Of a stretch of 64,000 bases of DNA, positions 52,801 through 61,326 are shown piece after piece. The notes below the pieces were generated by a model. That model searched no databases. It was not told the origin of the DNA and saw only the letters and a program-made list of their open reading frames with translations. Position 1 is the stretch's first letter. Each line of letters starts with the position of its first letter. The translations under genes and the position numbers were made by a program. The stretch lies in assembly GCF_002366715.1 (NCBI RefSeq), contig NZ_DFBS01000045.1, positions 1-64,000 on the forward strand, written 5' to 3'. Source of the DNA: Halomonas sp. UBA3074 (GTDB lineage: Bacteria; Pseudomonadota; Gammaproteobacteria; Pseudomonadales; Halomonadaceae).

Positions 52801-53413
52801 CCTGTTTTGCCAGTGCGCGGGACTCTTCCTCCATGGCCAAGGCCAGCGCCTCAAACTCCTGCTTTTCTTGCTCGACCAGCTGGCTAAGCTGCTGGCTACT
52901 GTCCAGTGCCTTGTTGGCGTGTTGAAGCTCATGGCGGAGCTTTTCAATATCAGCCTGAAGCTGGCGTGACTGTGCGCTAGGGTCGGCGGGCGGTACAAAT
53001 GGGCCAGGTTTGAAGGAGGTGCCTGCGGTGCCAAACGAGCGGTGAAACCAGATGGTCAGTTCGCGGGCCAGCTTCAGGCCATCCATGGCTTCTTTGTGGA
53101 GGGTGCGAAACCGATGGGTGGCTTTGTTACCCTCGATACGCAGGGTGTGAAATAGCTCTTTGACCTGAGGTTCAAGGCGTAGCTCGCGATTTAAACGGTA
53201 GAGCAGGTCGGCTTGGCTGGTTTGGTCGTCAAACTCTACCCCGGATATCGCCGCCATATGCTGGGCGAGCGCTTCTCCCAACTGGCGCAACTTAATCAAG
53301 GTGGTGTTTGGGTCGCTAGCAAAGGCGCATTCGGCGGAGGCCGTTAGTTCGACAAATAGCGCGTCATGCTCTGCTAAAAAGCCAAAGTTGCTGGGTGGAT
53401 AGGGTGATGTCAT
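49880..53413 (-). CDS. hsdR: Type I restriction endonuclease subunit HsdR
   Basis: 1177 residues. An N-terminal DUF4145-like helical domain is followed by a coiled coil (about residues 155-240, rich in Gln and Glu), then the nuclease PD-(D/E)xK core 'ADYVLFCGLTPIAVVEAKK' and SF2 helicase motifs: Walker A 'MATGTGKTRTIIG', DEAH box 'IIIDEAHRGYTLDQ', III 'ALTAIPAKH', V 'ITVDLLTTGIDVPKICHLVF' and VI 'QMIGRATRR'. This is the motor and nuclease subunit that cuts far from the recognition site. All motifs look intact, in contrast to its split hsdM. Confidence 0.94.
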   Translation of the reverse strand: MTSPYPPSNFGFLAEHDALFVELTASAECAFASDPNTTLIKLRQLGEALAQHMAAISGVEFDDQTSQADLLYRLNRELRLEPQVKELFHTLRIEGNKATHRFRTLHKEAMDGLKLARELTIWFHRSFGTAGTSFKPGPFVPPADPSAQSRQLQADIEKLRHELQHANKALDSSQQLSQLVEQEKQEFEALALAMEEESRALAKQAQSHEQALIQQQQAYEAKIRALQTQLTAQGENSVNQQRQQVASNTKAASDTLVLSEELTRILIDQQLNEAGWEADSQEMTYQKGARPKKGSYRAIAEWPTQPAHQINGQKERADYVLFCGLTPIAVVEAKKENTNVAGKIDQSERYSKGLSVEPPLVGAWELAGRTIAWPADEEGHFKVPFVYSCNGRPYLPQLAEQSGTWFRDTREPSNTRRALPRFHTPGGLLNLLERDRENADKLLKQEPFGYLRLREYQQKAILATEHALAHGTRSALLAMATGTGKTRTIIGLMYRFLKTERFHRILFLVDRTALGDQAIDAFNEAPLEQNQTLSKIYNVAELGDMAAEAETRVQVATVQAMVKRIFASDTPPPIDQFDCIIIDEAHRGYTLDQEMTEGELATRDASQYLSSYRRVLDYFDAVKIALTAIPAKHTSEIFGKPVYTYSYREAVADDWLIDHEPPIRYETLLTQEGILFEKGKPIEVINTQTGEVDTTELEDELRFDVDAFNRQVINENFNRVICEQLAEELDPFGDEKTLIFCATDLQADMVKRLLDDAFKALYNGSYNQAAVAKITGKSDKVDQLIRRYKNERYPNIAITVDLLTTGIDVPKICHLVFMRQVRSRILFEQMIGRATRRCDEIGKTVFTIYDPVDIYAALAEVNTMKPLVRDPHISLEQLVDELTDEHQLENALNSPGEQQGESQADVVLSQLSQKVMRVLRKADNKAENRPALKQKLDDLQNLWGVEPNKLHEHLHKLGPRQASAFLRQHSGLIHQLAEVKHLVGSERMPVISDHDDEIRERSQSYGVHKRPEDYLDSFNTFIKEQINQSAALAVVVNQPRNLTRQQLKDVKVLLDNHGYSEANLQSAVRNHTNQDIAASIIGHIRRAALGEPLKPFEQRVADAMDRLYTQHDWTPNQRKWLGKLAKQLTKEVVLDRDTVNQLPAFQGGAKQLDKVLGEQLDNVLEELNEAMWPPKSA

Positions 53414-53527
53414 TACATTTACTCTCCACTTTTTGGCAATTTGGCTTTGTCGCTGCTGTGTAATAAAAATTCATACTAATCAAATAGCGAGCGCTTTGCT
53501 AAGTCTACTTTTAGGGCGTGCTATCGT

Positions 53528-54574
53528 TCACTCATCGCCCCGCCCGTGCTGCTGAAGCTGCTCAACGGCCTGTGCCCGTTCGCGCTCTAGCTCGCGTTTA
53601 AGTTCATCTTCAGAGGGCAGATACGGCAGGTATTTCGCTGCAAACAGCTGTTTTTGTTCGGCCAGTACCGAGTACTTCACCACGGCTTCGCTCTTTTCAC
53701 TGCACAGCACCAAGCCGATGGTGGGGTTATCGTCGAGACCTTTGCGCTGCTCATCGTATAAGCGCACGTAAGTATCCATTTGGCCGATATCTTGATGCCT
53801 GAGCTTGCCGAGTTTGAGATCCACCAGCAAAAAGCACTTCAGTTTGAAGTTGTAGAACACCAGGTCTATATAGAAATCTTCGTCATCAAAGCGAATGCGC
53901 TGCTGGCGCTCCACAAAAGCGAAACCTTTGCCTAACTCCAGTAAAAACTGCTGCAGGTTGCTGATGATGGCCTGCTCTAGCTGGCTTTCCTGATAGGTTT
54001 TATCCTGCAGATTAAGGAAGTCCAAAATGTAAGGATCACGCAGGTAATCCTTGGCGGTTTCCGCCAACGGCTGGGTGTTTTGTTGAGCTTCTGCTTCCAC
54101 TAGGGATTTGTCTTGGCTGGCCAGGAGGCGCTCGTAGTAAAGGGTGCTAATCTGGCGTTCTAGAGCGCGAACACTCCAACTGTGTTGTGCCGCCTCTTGT
54201 TGATACCATGCTCGCGCGCTGGGGTTTTCTACCTTCGCCAGTAGATTGTAATGTGACCAACTCAATTCGAGAGACACTGTCTCCCGAATTGGAAAGGCTT
54301 GATAAAAACGGCGCATATTGCGCAAGTTGGAAACATCAAAGCCCTTTCCCAGCCGCTCGGTAAGCTGTTGTGAGAGTTGCTGTAGCTGTTGCTTACCATA
54401 CTCAGCACGACGATTGCCTTGCTGTTCGTGCTCGACAATTAAACGGCCTATTTCCCAGTAGCTTTGTACCATGGCCGTATTCACGGCTTGGCGAACCTGC
54501 CCGCGTGCCCGTTCTATCTGTTGGGTAATCGCGCTAACAAGGCTGCTAAAGGCTATTGGGCTCTGCTCGGTCAT
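53528..54574 (-). CDS. DUF1016/YhcG-family PDDEXK nuclease
   Basis: 348 residues of the DUF1016 (YhcG) family. The N-terminal domain has 'QVRQAVNTAMVQSYWEIGRL' and 'FDVSNLRNMRRFYQAFP'; the C-terminal PD-(D/E)xK domain has 'EDFYIDLVFYNFKLKCFLLV' followed by 'DLKLGKLRHQDIGQMDTY'. Family members are often found inside type I restriction loci. The frame is open to 54655; ATG 54574 gives the usual family start. It lies 114 bp upstream of hsdR on the same strand and probably belongs to the defence cluster. Confidence 0.88.
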   Translation of the reverse strand: MTEQSPIAFSSLVSAITQQIERARGQVRQAVNTAMVQSYWEIGRLIVEHEQQGNRRAEYGKQQLQQLSQQLTERLGKGFDVSNLRNMRRFYQAFPIRETVSLELSWSHYNLLAKVENPSARAWYQQEAAQHSWSVRALERQISTLYYERLLASQDKSLVEAEAQQNTQPLAETAKDYLRDPYILDFLNLQDKTYQESQLEQAIISNLQQFLLELGKGFAFVERQQRIRFDDEDFYIDLVFYNFKLKCFLLVDLKLGKLRHQDIGQMDTYVRLYDEQRKGLDDNPTIGLVLCSEKSEAVVKYSVLAEQKQLFAAKYLPYLPSEDELKRELERERAQAVEQLQQHGRGDE

Positions 54575-54658
54575 AAGCTTACCCTTGGCGTCATAGAGTA
54601 ATGTCAGTTGGCTTAGGCTTAACCATATCAAATTTTGCCGATTCAAGGATGCCACCCC

Positions 54659-55231
54659 ATGCCCACTCTACGCCATCTCGCCTTAACATTACTGCTCACT
54701 GTGCTGGGTGCGCTCCCCATTGCTCAAGCAAACGAAACAACCTGGCAAGCACTCCAAGAAGGCGGCTTGGTGATTCTTATGCGCCACTCCCTGGCGCCTG
54801 GCATCGGCGATCCGCCGGGGTTTGAGATTTCCCAATGTGATACCCAGCGTAACCTTTCGGCCCAGGGGCGCGTCCATGCGCAAGCCGCGGGTCGTGAATT
54901 TCGTGCGCGGGATATTCCCATTACGGCCGTGTATTCATCGCGCTGGTGTCGGGCGCTGGATACCGCTGAGCTGATGGCGCTGGGGCCTGTAACGCCTACT
55001 CCCTGGCTGGATTCGTTCTTTCGTGGGCGCGGAGATCAGGCGTCCATCACCCAAACGGCTCAAGAGCAGATCGCTGCCTGGCAGGGGTCGGGCAATTTGT
55101 TGCTGGTGACTCATCAGGTGAACATCACGGCGTTGGTGGGCGGCGGTGTTGGCTCGGGTGAGATGATCGTGGTGCGTCCAACGGATAATTCTTTTCGGGT
55201 CGTGGGGCGATTAAGCGTTAGCGGCCAGTAA
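54659..55231 (+). CDS. Exported histidine phosphatase-family protein
   Basis: 190 residues. A signal peptide (hydrophobic 'LALTLLLTVLGALP', cleavage after 'IAQA') is followed by a histidine phosphatase fold: the 'LMRHS' active-site His, 'RNLSAQGRVHAQAAGREF', 'VYSSRWCRALDTAELM' and the second His in 'LLLVTHQVN'. Periplasmic members remove phosphate from small substrates. The frame extends to 54635, but ATG 54659 gives the signal peptide. It begins the chromosomal stretch after the defence cluster and is divergent from the DUF1016 gene. Confidence 0.88.
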   Translation: MPTLRHLALTLLLTVLGALPIAQANETTWQALQEGGLVILMRHSLAPGIGDPPGFEISQCDTQRNLSAQGRVHAQAAGREFRARDIPITAVYSSRWCRALDTAELMALGPVTPTPWLDSFFRGRGDQASITQTAQEQIAAWQGSGNLLLVTHQVNITALVGGGVGSGEMIVVRPTDNSFRVVGRLSVSGQ

Positions 55232-55290
55232 TTTGCGTCTTCTCTGCAGGAGCCGTTATAAAGTAAAAAGATTCAGGTTAGGGATTCGTT

Positions 55291-56331
55291 ATGAAAGCCG
55301 TTGTTTTTGAGCAATTTTCCGCCCCTCCCCGCATCCAGCAATTACCTGACCCCACCCCTGAGCCGCATGGCGTGGTGGTGAACGTCAGGGCGACCGGCGT
55401 TTGCCGCAGTGATTGGCATGGCTGGGTGGGGCATGACGCCGATATCCAGCTTCCCCATGTGCCGGGGCATGAGCTTGCTGGCGTTGTGGAAGCCGTGGGT
55501 AAAGACGTCAAAAAGTGGCGTATTGGTGACCGTGTGACGGTGCCCTTCGTTGGCGGTTGCGGTACTTGCGCTGAGTGCCACTCCGGCAATCATCAGGTGT
55601 GCGATAGCCAGTTTCAGCCCGGTTTTACCCACTGGGGCTCCTTTGCCGAGTATGTGGGCATTCACTACGCTGATGTGAATTTGGTCGCGCTGCCAGAAAC
55701 CCTCGATTTTGCCACGGCGGCGAGCTTGGGTTGCCGTTTCGTCACGTCGTTTCGGGCAGTGGTGGATCAGGGCAAAACAGTGGCAGGCCAGTGGGTGGCG
55801 GTTCACGGCTGTGGCGGTGTTGGGCTTTCTGCTGTGATGATTGCCAATGCGATTGGCGCCAACGTGGTCGCTATCGATATTTCAGAAGAGGCGCTTAATC
55901 TGGCCCGTCAGTTGGGCGCTACTGCCACCGTGAATGCCGCCAAGGTACCCAATGTGGTCGAAGCGGTGGCGGAGATAACCCGGGGCGGCGCGCACGTATC
56001 GCTGGATGCGCTGGGCCATCCGACGACCTGCTTTAACTCCATCAGCAACCTGCGTAAACGTGGCAAGCATGTTCAGGTCGGATTGATGCTGGCCGAGAAC
56101 AGCACGCCCGCCATTCCCATGAGCAAGGTGATCGCCAACGAACTTGAGATACTGGGTAGCCATGGCATGCAGGCGCATCGCTATGACGCCATGCTGGCGA
56201 TGATCGAGTCAGGAAAACTGGCGCCGGAAAAGCTTATTGGTAAACGGATTACTCTTGAGCAGTCGATTGATGCGCTGGTGAACATGGATAAGTTCGAAGG
56301 CACAGGCGTGACGGTGGTGACCGAGTTTTGA
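55291..56331 (+). CDS. Zinc-dependent medium-chain alcohol dehydrogenase
   Basis: 346 residues. The catalytic zinc ligands are in 'GVCRSDWHGW' (Cys, near 38) and 'PGHELAG' (His-Glu); four structural zinc cysteines lie in 'CGTCAECHSGNHQVC'. The Rossmann NAD(P)-binding motif is 'VHGCGGVGLSAV', followed by an acidic 'VAIDIS' strand end that favours NAD. The substrate is unknown. It is preceded by a weak ribosome site (AGG) and followed by a pirin gene on the same strand. Confidence 0.92.
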   Translation: MKAVVFEQFSAPPRIQQLPDPTPEPHGVVVNVRATGVCRSDWHGWVGHDADIQLPHVPGHELAGVVEAVGKDVKKWRIGDRVTVPFVGGCGTCAECHSGNHQVCDSQFQPGFTHWGSFAEYVGIHYADVNLVALPETLDFATAASLGCRFVTSFRAVVDQGKTVAGQWVAVHGCGGVGLSAVMIANAIGANVVAIDISEEALNLARQLGATATVNAAKVPNVVEAVAEITRGGAHVSLDALGHPTTCFNSISNLRKRGKHVQVGLMLAENSTPAIPMSKVIANELEILGSHGMQAHRYDAMLAMIESGKLAPEKLIGKRITLEQSIDALVNMDKFEGTGVTVVTEF

Positions 56332-56444
56332 GAAAACCGCTCAGCTTGTTAATAACAATTTCCTGCAACGAAACGAGGCAAATTATTCGCTCCTCATCGG
56401 CGCGTTGAGGTTTTAGGCTGGTCAGTATCGATAAGGAGTTCGTT

Positions 56445-57320
56445 ATGCCGTTAGACACTACCCCATCAGCACGCCGCGTGATCGCCCAGCATTCAGCCAA
56501 GCGCGATGATATTGGCGATTTAGTCACCCGGCGGCCGCTGCCGGGGCCGCAGTTAGAGCAACTCGATCCATTTCTGTTTTTGAATCATCACGGCCCGCAG
56601 ACGTACCCGGCCAATAACCGTGGATTGCCGTTTGGCCCGCACCCGCACCGTGGGTTTGAAACGGTCACCTTTATTTTGGAAGGCTCGCTGGCCCATGCGG
56701 ACAGCGCCAGCCATCAAAGTGTGATCAACGCAGGTGGCGTGCAGTGGATGACCGCGGGCAGCGGCATTGTGCATGCGGAAATCTCGCCGCCCGAGTTTCT
56801 GCGCGAAGGTGGCCCGCTGGAAATTCTGCAGCTGTGGGTCAATCTGCCAGCGCATTTGAAAATGAGTGAGCCACGTTATGTGGGGCTGCAACAGGCGGAC
56901 ATACCTGCCATTGCGCTGCCCGGCGGCGGTGAGCTGAACCTGATGGCCGGTGAGTGGCAGGGGCACGCTGGCCCTGTCGAAACTCTCACCGGCGTGTTTA
57001 TGTCGACGCTGAAATTGCCTGCTGGCGCCCATGAACAGCTGCCCGTTGCCCCTGGGCGGCAGGTGTTTCTTTATGTTGTGAATGGTGATGTCGAAGTGGG
57101 CGGTGAGCCGGTGCAGCCTCATCATCTAATCGAAGTGGATCGCGACGGCAGTAGCCTAGATATAGAAGCCAGCAGCGATGCGCGTCTGCTGTTTGGTCAC
57201 GGTGATGTAATCGACGAGCCGGTCTACTCCCACGGGCCGTTTGTGATGAATACCCGCGAAGAGATCGTTCAGGCGGTCGACGATTACCAGAACGGCAAAT
57301 TTGGCGGACTGGATGCTTAA
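56445..57320 (+). CDS. Pirin-family bicupin protein
   Basis: 291 residues. The N-terminal cupin contains the pirin signature 'DPFLFLNHHGPQTYP', 'FGPHPHRGFETVTFILEGSL' (metal His residues) and 'VQWMTAGSGIVHAEI'; a second cupin follows around 'PAGAHEQLPVAPGRQVFLYV'. Some bacterial pirins have quercetinase activity and others act as regulators. GGAG precedes ATG 56445. It stands alone between an alcohol dehydrogenase and the convergent AlkA-like gene. Confidence 0.92.
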   Translation: MPLDTTPSARRVIAQHSAKRDDIGDLVTRRPLPGPQLEQLDPFLFLNHHGPQTYPANNRGLPFGPHPHRGFETVTFILEGSLAHADSASHQSVINAGGVQWMTAGSGIVHAEISPPEFLREGGPLEILQLWVNLPAHLKMSEPRYVGLQQADIPAIALPGGGELNLMAGEWQGHAGPVETLTGVFMSTLKLPAGAHEQLPVAPGRQVFLYVVNGDVEVGGEPVQPHHLIEVDRDGSSLDIEASSDARLLFGHGDVIDEPVYSHGPFVMNTREEIVQAVDDYQNGKFGGLDA

Positions 57321-57323
57321 TAT

Positions 57324-57938
57324 CTAAAGCGGCTCGCCGCGATAGTAGTGCCACAGAAACAGCGAACCCACGCTACGCCAGGGTGCCCAGTGTTCCACTA
57401 GCTGGCGCGCCTGTTTGGGCGTAGGTTTGTCGTCCATGCCTTTAAGGCGGCCTAGCGCTACCCGCAGGGCTAGATCATCCGCTGGGAAAATATCCGGGCG
57501 CTTTAGCGAAAACATCAGGTAGATTTCGGCGCTCCAGCGGCCAAAGCCACGCAGCTGAGTGATCGCGGTAATCACTTCCTCATCGCTCAGGTGCTCAAGC
57601 CCATCGGCGCTAAAGGTGCCCGCTAGTTCCGCTTCCGCGAGGCCTTTGGCGTACTCGATCTTGCGCCAGGAGAGCCCGGCATCGCGCAGTGCTTGGCTTT
57701 CTACTTCCATGACCGCTTTGGCGTGCAGCTCGGGCAGCAGTGTATTGACGCGGCCCATAATGGCGCGAGCCGCTTCGGTGGAGAGCTGCTGGCTAACGAT
57801 AGTACTGAAAAACGTCGCAAAGCCTTGGTCGCGCTGGCGTGGGCCAGGAGGCCCGACCAATGGGTAGGCGCGGGCAATATCTGGGTCGGCTTGAGCTAAC
57901 GCTTGCATGGCTTGTTCAATGGTGTCGGGCGTCATCAT
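57324..57938 (-). CDS. AlkA-like HhH-GPD DNA glycosylase
   Basis: 204 residues. The helix-hairpin-helix/GPD core is 'ITQLRGFGRWSAEIYLMFSL', with the catalytic Asp in 'FPADDLALRVAL', and the N-terminal 'FATFFSTIVSQQLSTEAAR' is typical of 3-methyladenine glycosylase II proteins. It removes alkylated bases in base-excision repair. It is shorter than E. coli AlkA because the N-terminal domain is absent, as in many bacterial homologues. Convergent with pirin. Confidence 0.9.
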   Translation of the reverse strand: MMTPDTIEQAMQALAQADPDIARAYPLVGPPGPRQRDQGFATFFSTIVSQQLSTEAARAIMGRVNTLLPELHAKAVMEVESQALRDAGLSWRKIEYAKGLAEAELAGTFSADGLEHLSDEEVITAITQLRGFGRWSAEIYLMFSLKRPDIFPADDLALRVALGRLKGMDDKPTPKQARQLVEHWAPWRSVGSLFLWHYYRGEPL

Positions 57939-58119
57939 TGCCTCACGCGTTTAGTAAAAGCCTCACACTAGCAAAGTGAGCGTAGAAGTGGGAAACCGCG
58001 GCGCTGATCTTATTTGCCCGCTAACTTTTTGAGCGCGGTGTGTTTCTACTTTCGTCTAATCCTGCGATCATTTAACGCTAATCGAGATGCCACCAGTGCG
58101 ATATCCCAAGGAGATAAGC

Positions 58120-59331
58120 ATGCAGGATACGACAGCATCGTCGTCTCAAGGGCTGGCGCGTAACCCGCGTCTGGCCGAGTTTGTGTTGGCGCTAGGTGGT
58201 TTTGGTATCGGCACCAGTGAATTTGTCATTATGGGCCTGATGAACCGTGTGGCGGGCGATTTAGCCGTCACCGTTCCTCAGGTGGGTTATGCCATCAGCA
58301 GCTATGCGTTGGGCGTGGTGGTCGGCGCACCGCTGATTTCTGCATTGGCAGCGCGGGCGCCCAGGCGATTACTGTTGATTATACTCATGCTGGTGTTTGC
58401 GGTGGGCAACATTGCCAGCGCCATGGCACCGGGGTTTTGGTCATTTGTGGGTCTGCGATTTCTGGCGGGCTTACCGCATGGGGCTTATTTCGGCATTGCG
58501 GCGCTGGTGGCGGCGGGGGCGGTGCCGGTCGACCAGCGGGCGCGGGCTATTTCCCGGGTGATGATGGGCTTAACGGTGGCGATTCTGATAGGGGCGCCGT
58601 TGGGCACCTGGACCGGCAATCTATTTGGCTGGCAAATTGCGTTTGTGGGGGTCGGTGGCATTGCGCTGCTCACCGCCCTGTTAATCAGGTTTTATGTGCC
58701 GGTTCAGCCGGTGGATACGTTTGCGAGCCCGCTACGCGAGCTCTCCGCACTGTTAAAGCAACGCGTGCTAGTGGCGTTGGCGCTTGCCTGCATTGGCTGT
58801 GGTGGCATGTTTGCGATTTTTAGTTACGTGATGCCGACGTTGACCCAGCAGGCGGGCATGAGCGAAGCGCTGGGGCCGCTGGTGCTGGTGATTTTTGGTC
58901 TGGGTTCCATCGCCGGTAATTTAATCGGCGGGCGCATGGCGGATAAAAACCTGATGCGCGCTATTCCGCTCATCTTAGTGTGGTGTGCGGTGGTTCAGGG
59001 GCTGTTCTACTTTGCAGCCAATAACACCTGGACAGGGTTGCTGTTTGTGGGGTTGGTGGGCACCAGCATGGCGTTGGCACCGTCTTTACAAACCCGCTTG
59101 ATGGATGTGGCGGAAGATGCACAAACCATGGCGGCTTCGCTCAACCATGCGGCCTTTAATGGGGCTAATGCCTTAGGGGCGTGGCTAGCGGGGCTGGCGA
59201 TCAGCGCAGGGTTTAGCTGGTCGAGCACCGGGTTGGTGGGCGCTGGATTGGCATTGTGCGGGTTAGTGATTTTTGCGGCTGGGCGCTGGCTGGAAAAGCG
59301 CACCTATAGGGCCGTGACCCAGCGCGCCTAA
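58120..59331 (+). CDS. MFS efflux transporter (AraJ/YdhP-like, DHA1 family)
   Basis: 403 residues with twelve hydrophobic segments. The beginning 'FVLALGGFGIGTSEFVIMGL' and 'VGYAISSYALGVVVGAPLIS' and the loop 'RAPRRLLLI' after helix 2 are typical of the AraJ/YdhP arabinose-polymer or drug exporter group. ATG 58120 has AAGGAG six bases upstream; the frame is open from 58087. It is probably a monocistronic exporter of sugars or drugs. Confidence 0.9.
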   Translation: MQDTTASSSQGLARNPRLAEFVLALGGFGIGTSEFVIMGLMNRVAGDLAVTVPQVGYAISSYALGVVVGAPLISALAARAPRRLLLIILMLVFAVGNIASAMAPGFWSFVGLRFLAGLPHGAYFGIAALVAAGAVPVDQRARAISRVMMGLTVAILIGAPLGTWTGNLFGWQIAFVGVGGIALLTALLIRFYVPVQPVDTFASPLRELSALLKQRVLVALALACIGCGGMFAIFSYVMPTLTQQAGMSEALGPLVLVIFGLGSIAGNLIGGRMADKNLMRAIPLILVWCAVVQGLFYFAANNTWTGLLFVGLVGTSMALAPSLQTRLMDVAEDAQTMAASLNHAAFNGANALGAWLAGLAISAGFSWSSTGLVGAGLALCGLVIFAAGRWLEKRTYRAVTQRA

Positions 59332-59430
59332 CGGCGGTCAATGGGGCATCGGTACCAACAGCGTAATTAAATGGCGAATACATCGAAACCTCACTAATGT
59401 GTAGAAGCAGTTACCCATAAGGAGATGACC

Positions 59431-59682
59431 ATGCACATGCAGGTAATGACAATGACCCGAATGATGACCCTAGGCGCAGTGATCGCGTTAACCATCGGTT
59501 TGGCAGGCTGCGGTACTACCACTGGCGAGCGCGCCTCAAGTGGCGCTGGCGTAGGTGCGGCCGTCGGCGCGGGTGCCGCTGCTGTCACGGGAGGAAGTGT
59601 TGTTCAGGGCGCCGTTATTGGTGGGGGTGTGGGCGCCGCCACCGGGGCCGCGACAGATTCAGACGATATCAATCTCGAGTAA
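59431..59682 (+). CDS. Small glycine-zipper lipoprotein
   Basis: 83 residues. A signal peptide with lipobox 'IGLAGC' precedes a mature Gly/Ala-rich glycine-zipper stretch ('GAGVGAAVGAGAAAVTGG'), as in OsmB/SlyB-like envelope proteins. AAGGAG lies six bases before ATG 59431; ATG 59425 overlaps the ribosome site. It ends with an acidic tail ('DSDDINLE'). Function in envelope stress is only suggested by type. Confidence 0.8.
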   Translation: MHMQVMTMTRMMTLGAVIALTIGLAGCGTTTGERASSGAGVGAAVGAGAAAVTGGSVVQGAVIGGGVGAATGAATDSDDINLE

Positions 59683-59741
59683 GCGCGGTTGATACGTTAG
59701 CGGTAGGTTGGTTAGTGGCAATTTGGTTAACGTTGATTGAG

Positions 59742-60437
59742 TTAACGGCATAGACGGTACCCGCGCATGCCCATGTGGAAGTGATCGGCATGCGCGGCGT
59801 TGTAATCAGGCCCCAAGACGTTGCCAAAGGTGTCGCAGGCGCCGTCTCGAGCGGCACGTAAAAAATCCCCCGTAGCGCCTTCATCATTCCAGTCGTTAAT
59901 CAGCGTAATACGCTTCCCACTCTCGAACTGAAACCCCACCACATCCAGCGCTTCGGCGGTGGCGTGTTCGCTGCGCCTGCCGGTTTCGCGGCCGTAGACA
60001 TTACGACAGGCAAAGCTACCCACGTGGTTAACCTGGCTCACCCGGCTGCCCATGATTTCCTCAGCGGCAGGCTGTAGCGCGTGACGTTCGTACATGACCC
60101 ACGCCAGGGCCATGGGGCAAGAGGCGACAAAGCGTTGGTTAAACGTAACGCCGCTTGACTGCATGCGCACGATATTACTCAGCGGGCAGCTCGCGGTAGG
60201 CGAATAATCGGCCAATGGCGTGTAGCTAAGCTCACCTTCGGGCACGGTATCTAGTGCCGCTAAACAGCCGGCGCGGTCATCGGCCAAGCGGCTCAACTTT
60301 AGCTGCGTAATGGGCGTGATCGGGTCGTCCACGTGGAGCGGCGCCCAGGGCGCCCAGTGGCGCGGTATTTCAATAATGCCTTTTTGCAGGGCTACGCCCA
60401 GGGCAATCAGCCCGATAATGAAGAGTGTACTGCGCAT
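59742..60437 (-). CDS. Extensin-like C-terminal domain protein
   Basis: 231 residues. After one N-terminal hydrophobic anchor ('STLFIIGLIALGVAL') comes the extensin-like-C domain: 'CPLSNIVRMQSSGVTFNQRF', 'SQVNHVGSFACRNVYGRETG', 'SEHATAEALDVVGFQFESGK' and 'GPDYNAAHADHFHMGM'. The His/Asp residues resemble the metal site of peptidoglycan-active D-Ala-D-Ala-type peptidases. AAGGAGG lies six bases before ATG 60437. It probably acts on cell wall material in the periplasm. Confidence 0.88.
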   Translation of the reverse strand: MRSTLFIIGLIALGVALQKGIIEIPRHWAPWAPLHVDDPITPITQLKLSRLADDRAGCLAALDTVPEGELSYTPLADYSPTASCPLSNIVRMQSSGVTFNQRFVASCPMALAWVMYERHALQPAAEEIMGSRVSQVNHVGSFACRNVYGRETGRRSEHATAEALDVVGFQFESGKRITLINDWNDEGATGDFLRAARDGACDTFGNVLGPDYNAAHADHFHMGMRGYRLCR

Positions 60438-60574
60438 GCCTACCTCCTTGTATGTCACCGCTAACGCTACAGTCGCAGCGATGGGTGTGCGATACTGCGC
60501 AACCTTGCTGCATTGCTGCAGTCGCTCTACTTATTTCCGTTGCCTATTTTCGCTAACTGAAGGGAAAGCGCTTC

Positions 60575-61207
60575 ATGTCCCAAGGTACGCTTTTTATCGT
60601 TTCTGCCCCGTCCGGCGCTGGCAAGACTAGCTTGGTCCGTGAGCTAATTGAAAGCCTGGATGGCATTCAGGTCTCTGTGTCGCATACCACGCGTACCAAA
60701 CGCGAGGGTGAAGTGAACGGTGTTAACTATCACTTTACCGATGTGGCTGAGTTTGAAGCGATGATCGCGCGCGGTGAGTTCTTCGAGTATGCCAACGTCT
60801 TTGATAATTACTACGGCACATCGCGCCGAGCGGTAGAGGTGCTATTGGCCGCTGGCCAGGATGTCATACTCGAAATCGACTGGCAGGGCGCCCAGCAGGT
60901 GCGCCAGCAAATGCCTGATGCGGTATCGATTTTTATACTTCCCCCTTCCCGGGATGAGCTGGAGCGGCGCCTGGCCAGCCGCGGCACCGATGAGCATGCG
61001 GTGATTGCCCGGCGCATGCGTGATGCGATCAGCGAAATGTCGCATTATCACGAATATGATTACTTGGTAGTGAACGATGATTTCACCACGGCACTGCAAG
61101 AGCTACAGTCGTTGGTCATTAGTCGGCGCTTAAGCCGCCCCGTGATGAGCGAGCGGCATGCGCCGCTGTTAGCTGCACTCTTGTCACAGGCGCCTGCGGT
61201 CGAGTAA
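60575..61207 (+). CDS. gmk: Guanylate kinase
   Basis: 210 residues, converting GMP to GDP with ATP. P-loop 'VSAPSGAGKTSLV', 'HTTRTKREGEVNGVNYHFTD', 'EIDWQGAQQVRQQMP' and 'IFILPPSRDELERRL' are complete. It starts the gmk-rpoZ-spoT set, and rpoZ follows 119 bases later. The nucleotide-metabolism set gmk/spoT is conserved in Gammaproteobacteria. Confidence 0.97.
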   Translation: MSQGTLFIVSAPSGAGKTSLVRELIESLDGIQVSVSHTTRTKREGEVNGVNYHFTDVAEFEAMIARGEFFEYANVFDNYYGTSRRAVEVLLAAGQDVILEIDWQGAQQVRQQMPDAVSIFILPPSRDELERRLASRGTDEHAVIARRMRDAISEMSHYHEYDYLVVNDDFTTALQELQSLVISRRLSRPVMSERHAPLLAALLSQAPAVE

Positions 61208-61326
61208 TCTATCCGGTTCTACTACTTTCTATTGCGTTGCACTATTTTTGTCGCACCACTTTTTTCGCTGGGTCGACCCCGTTCTCTACGGTGTCGGCCT
61301 GGTTCTGTCATAAAAGGAAAGCTCCC

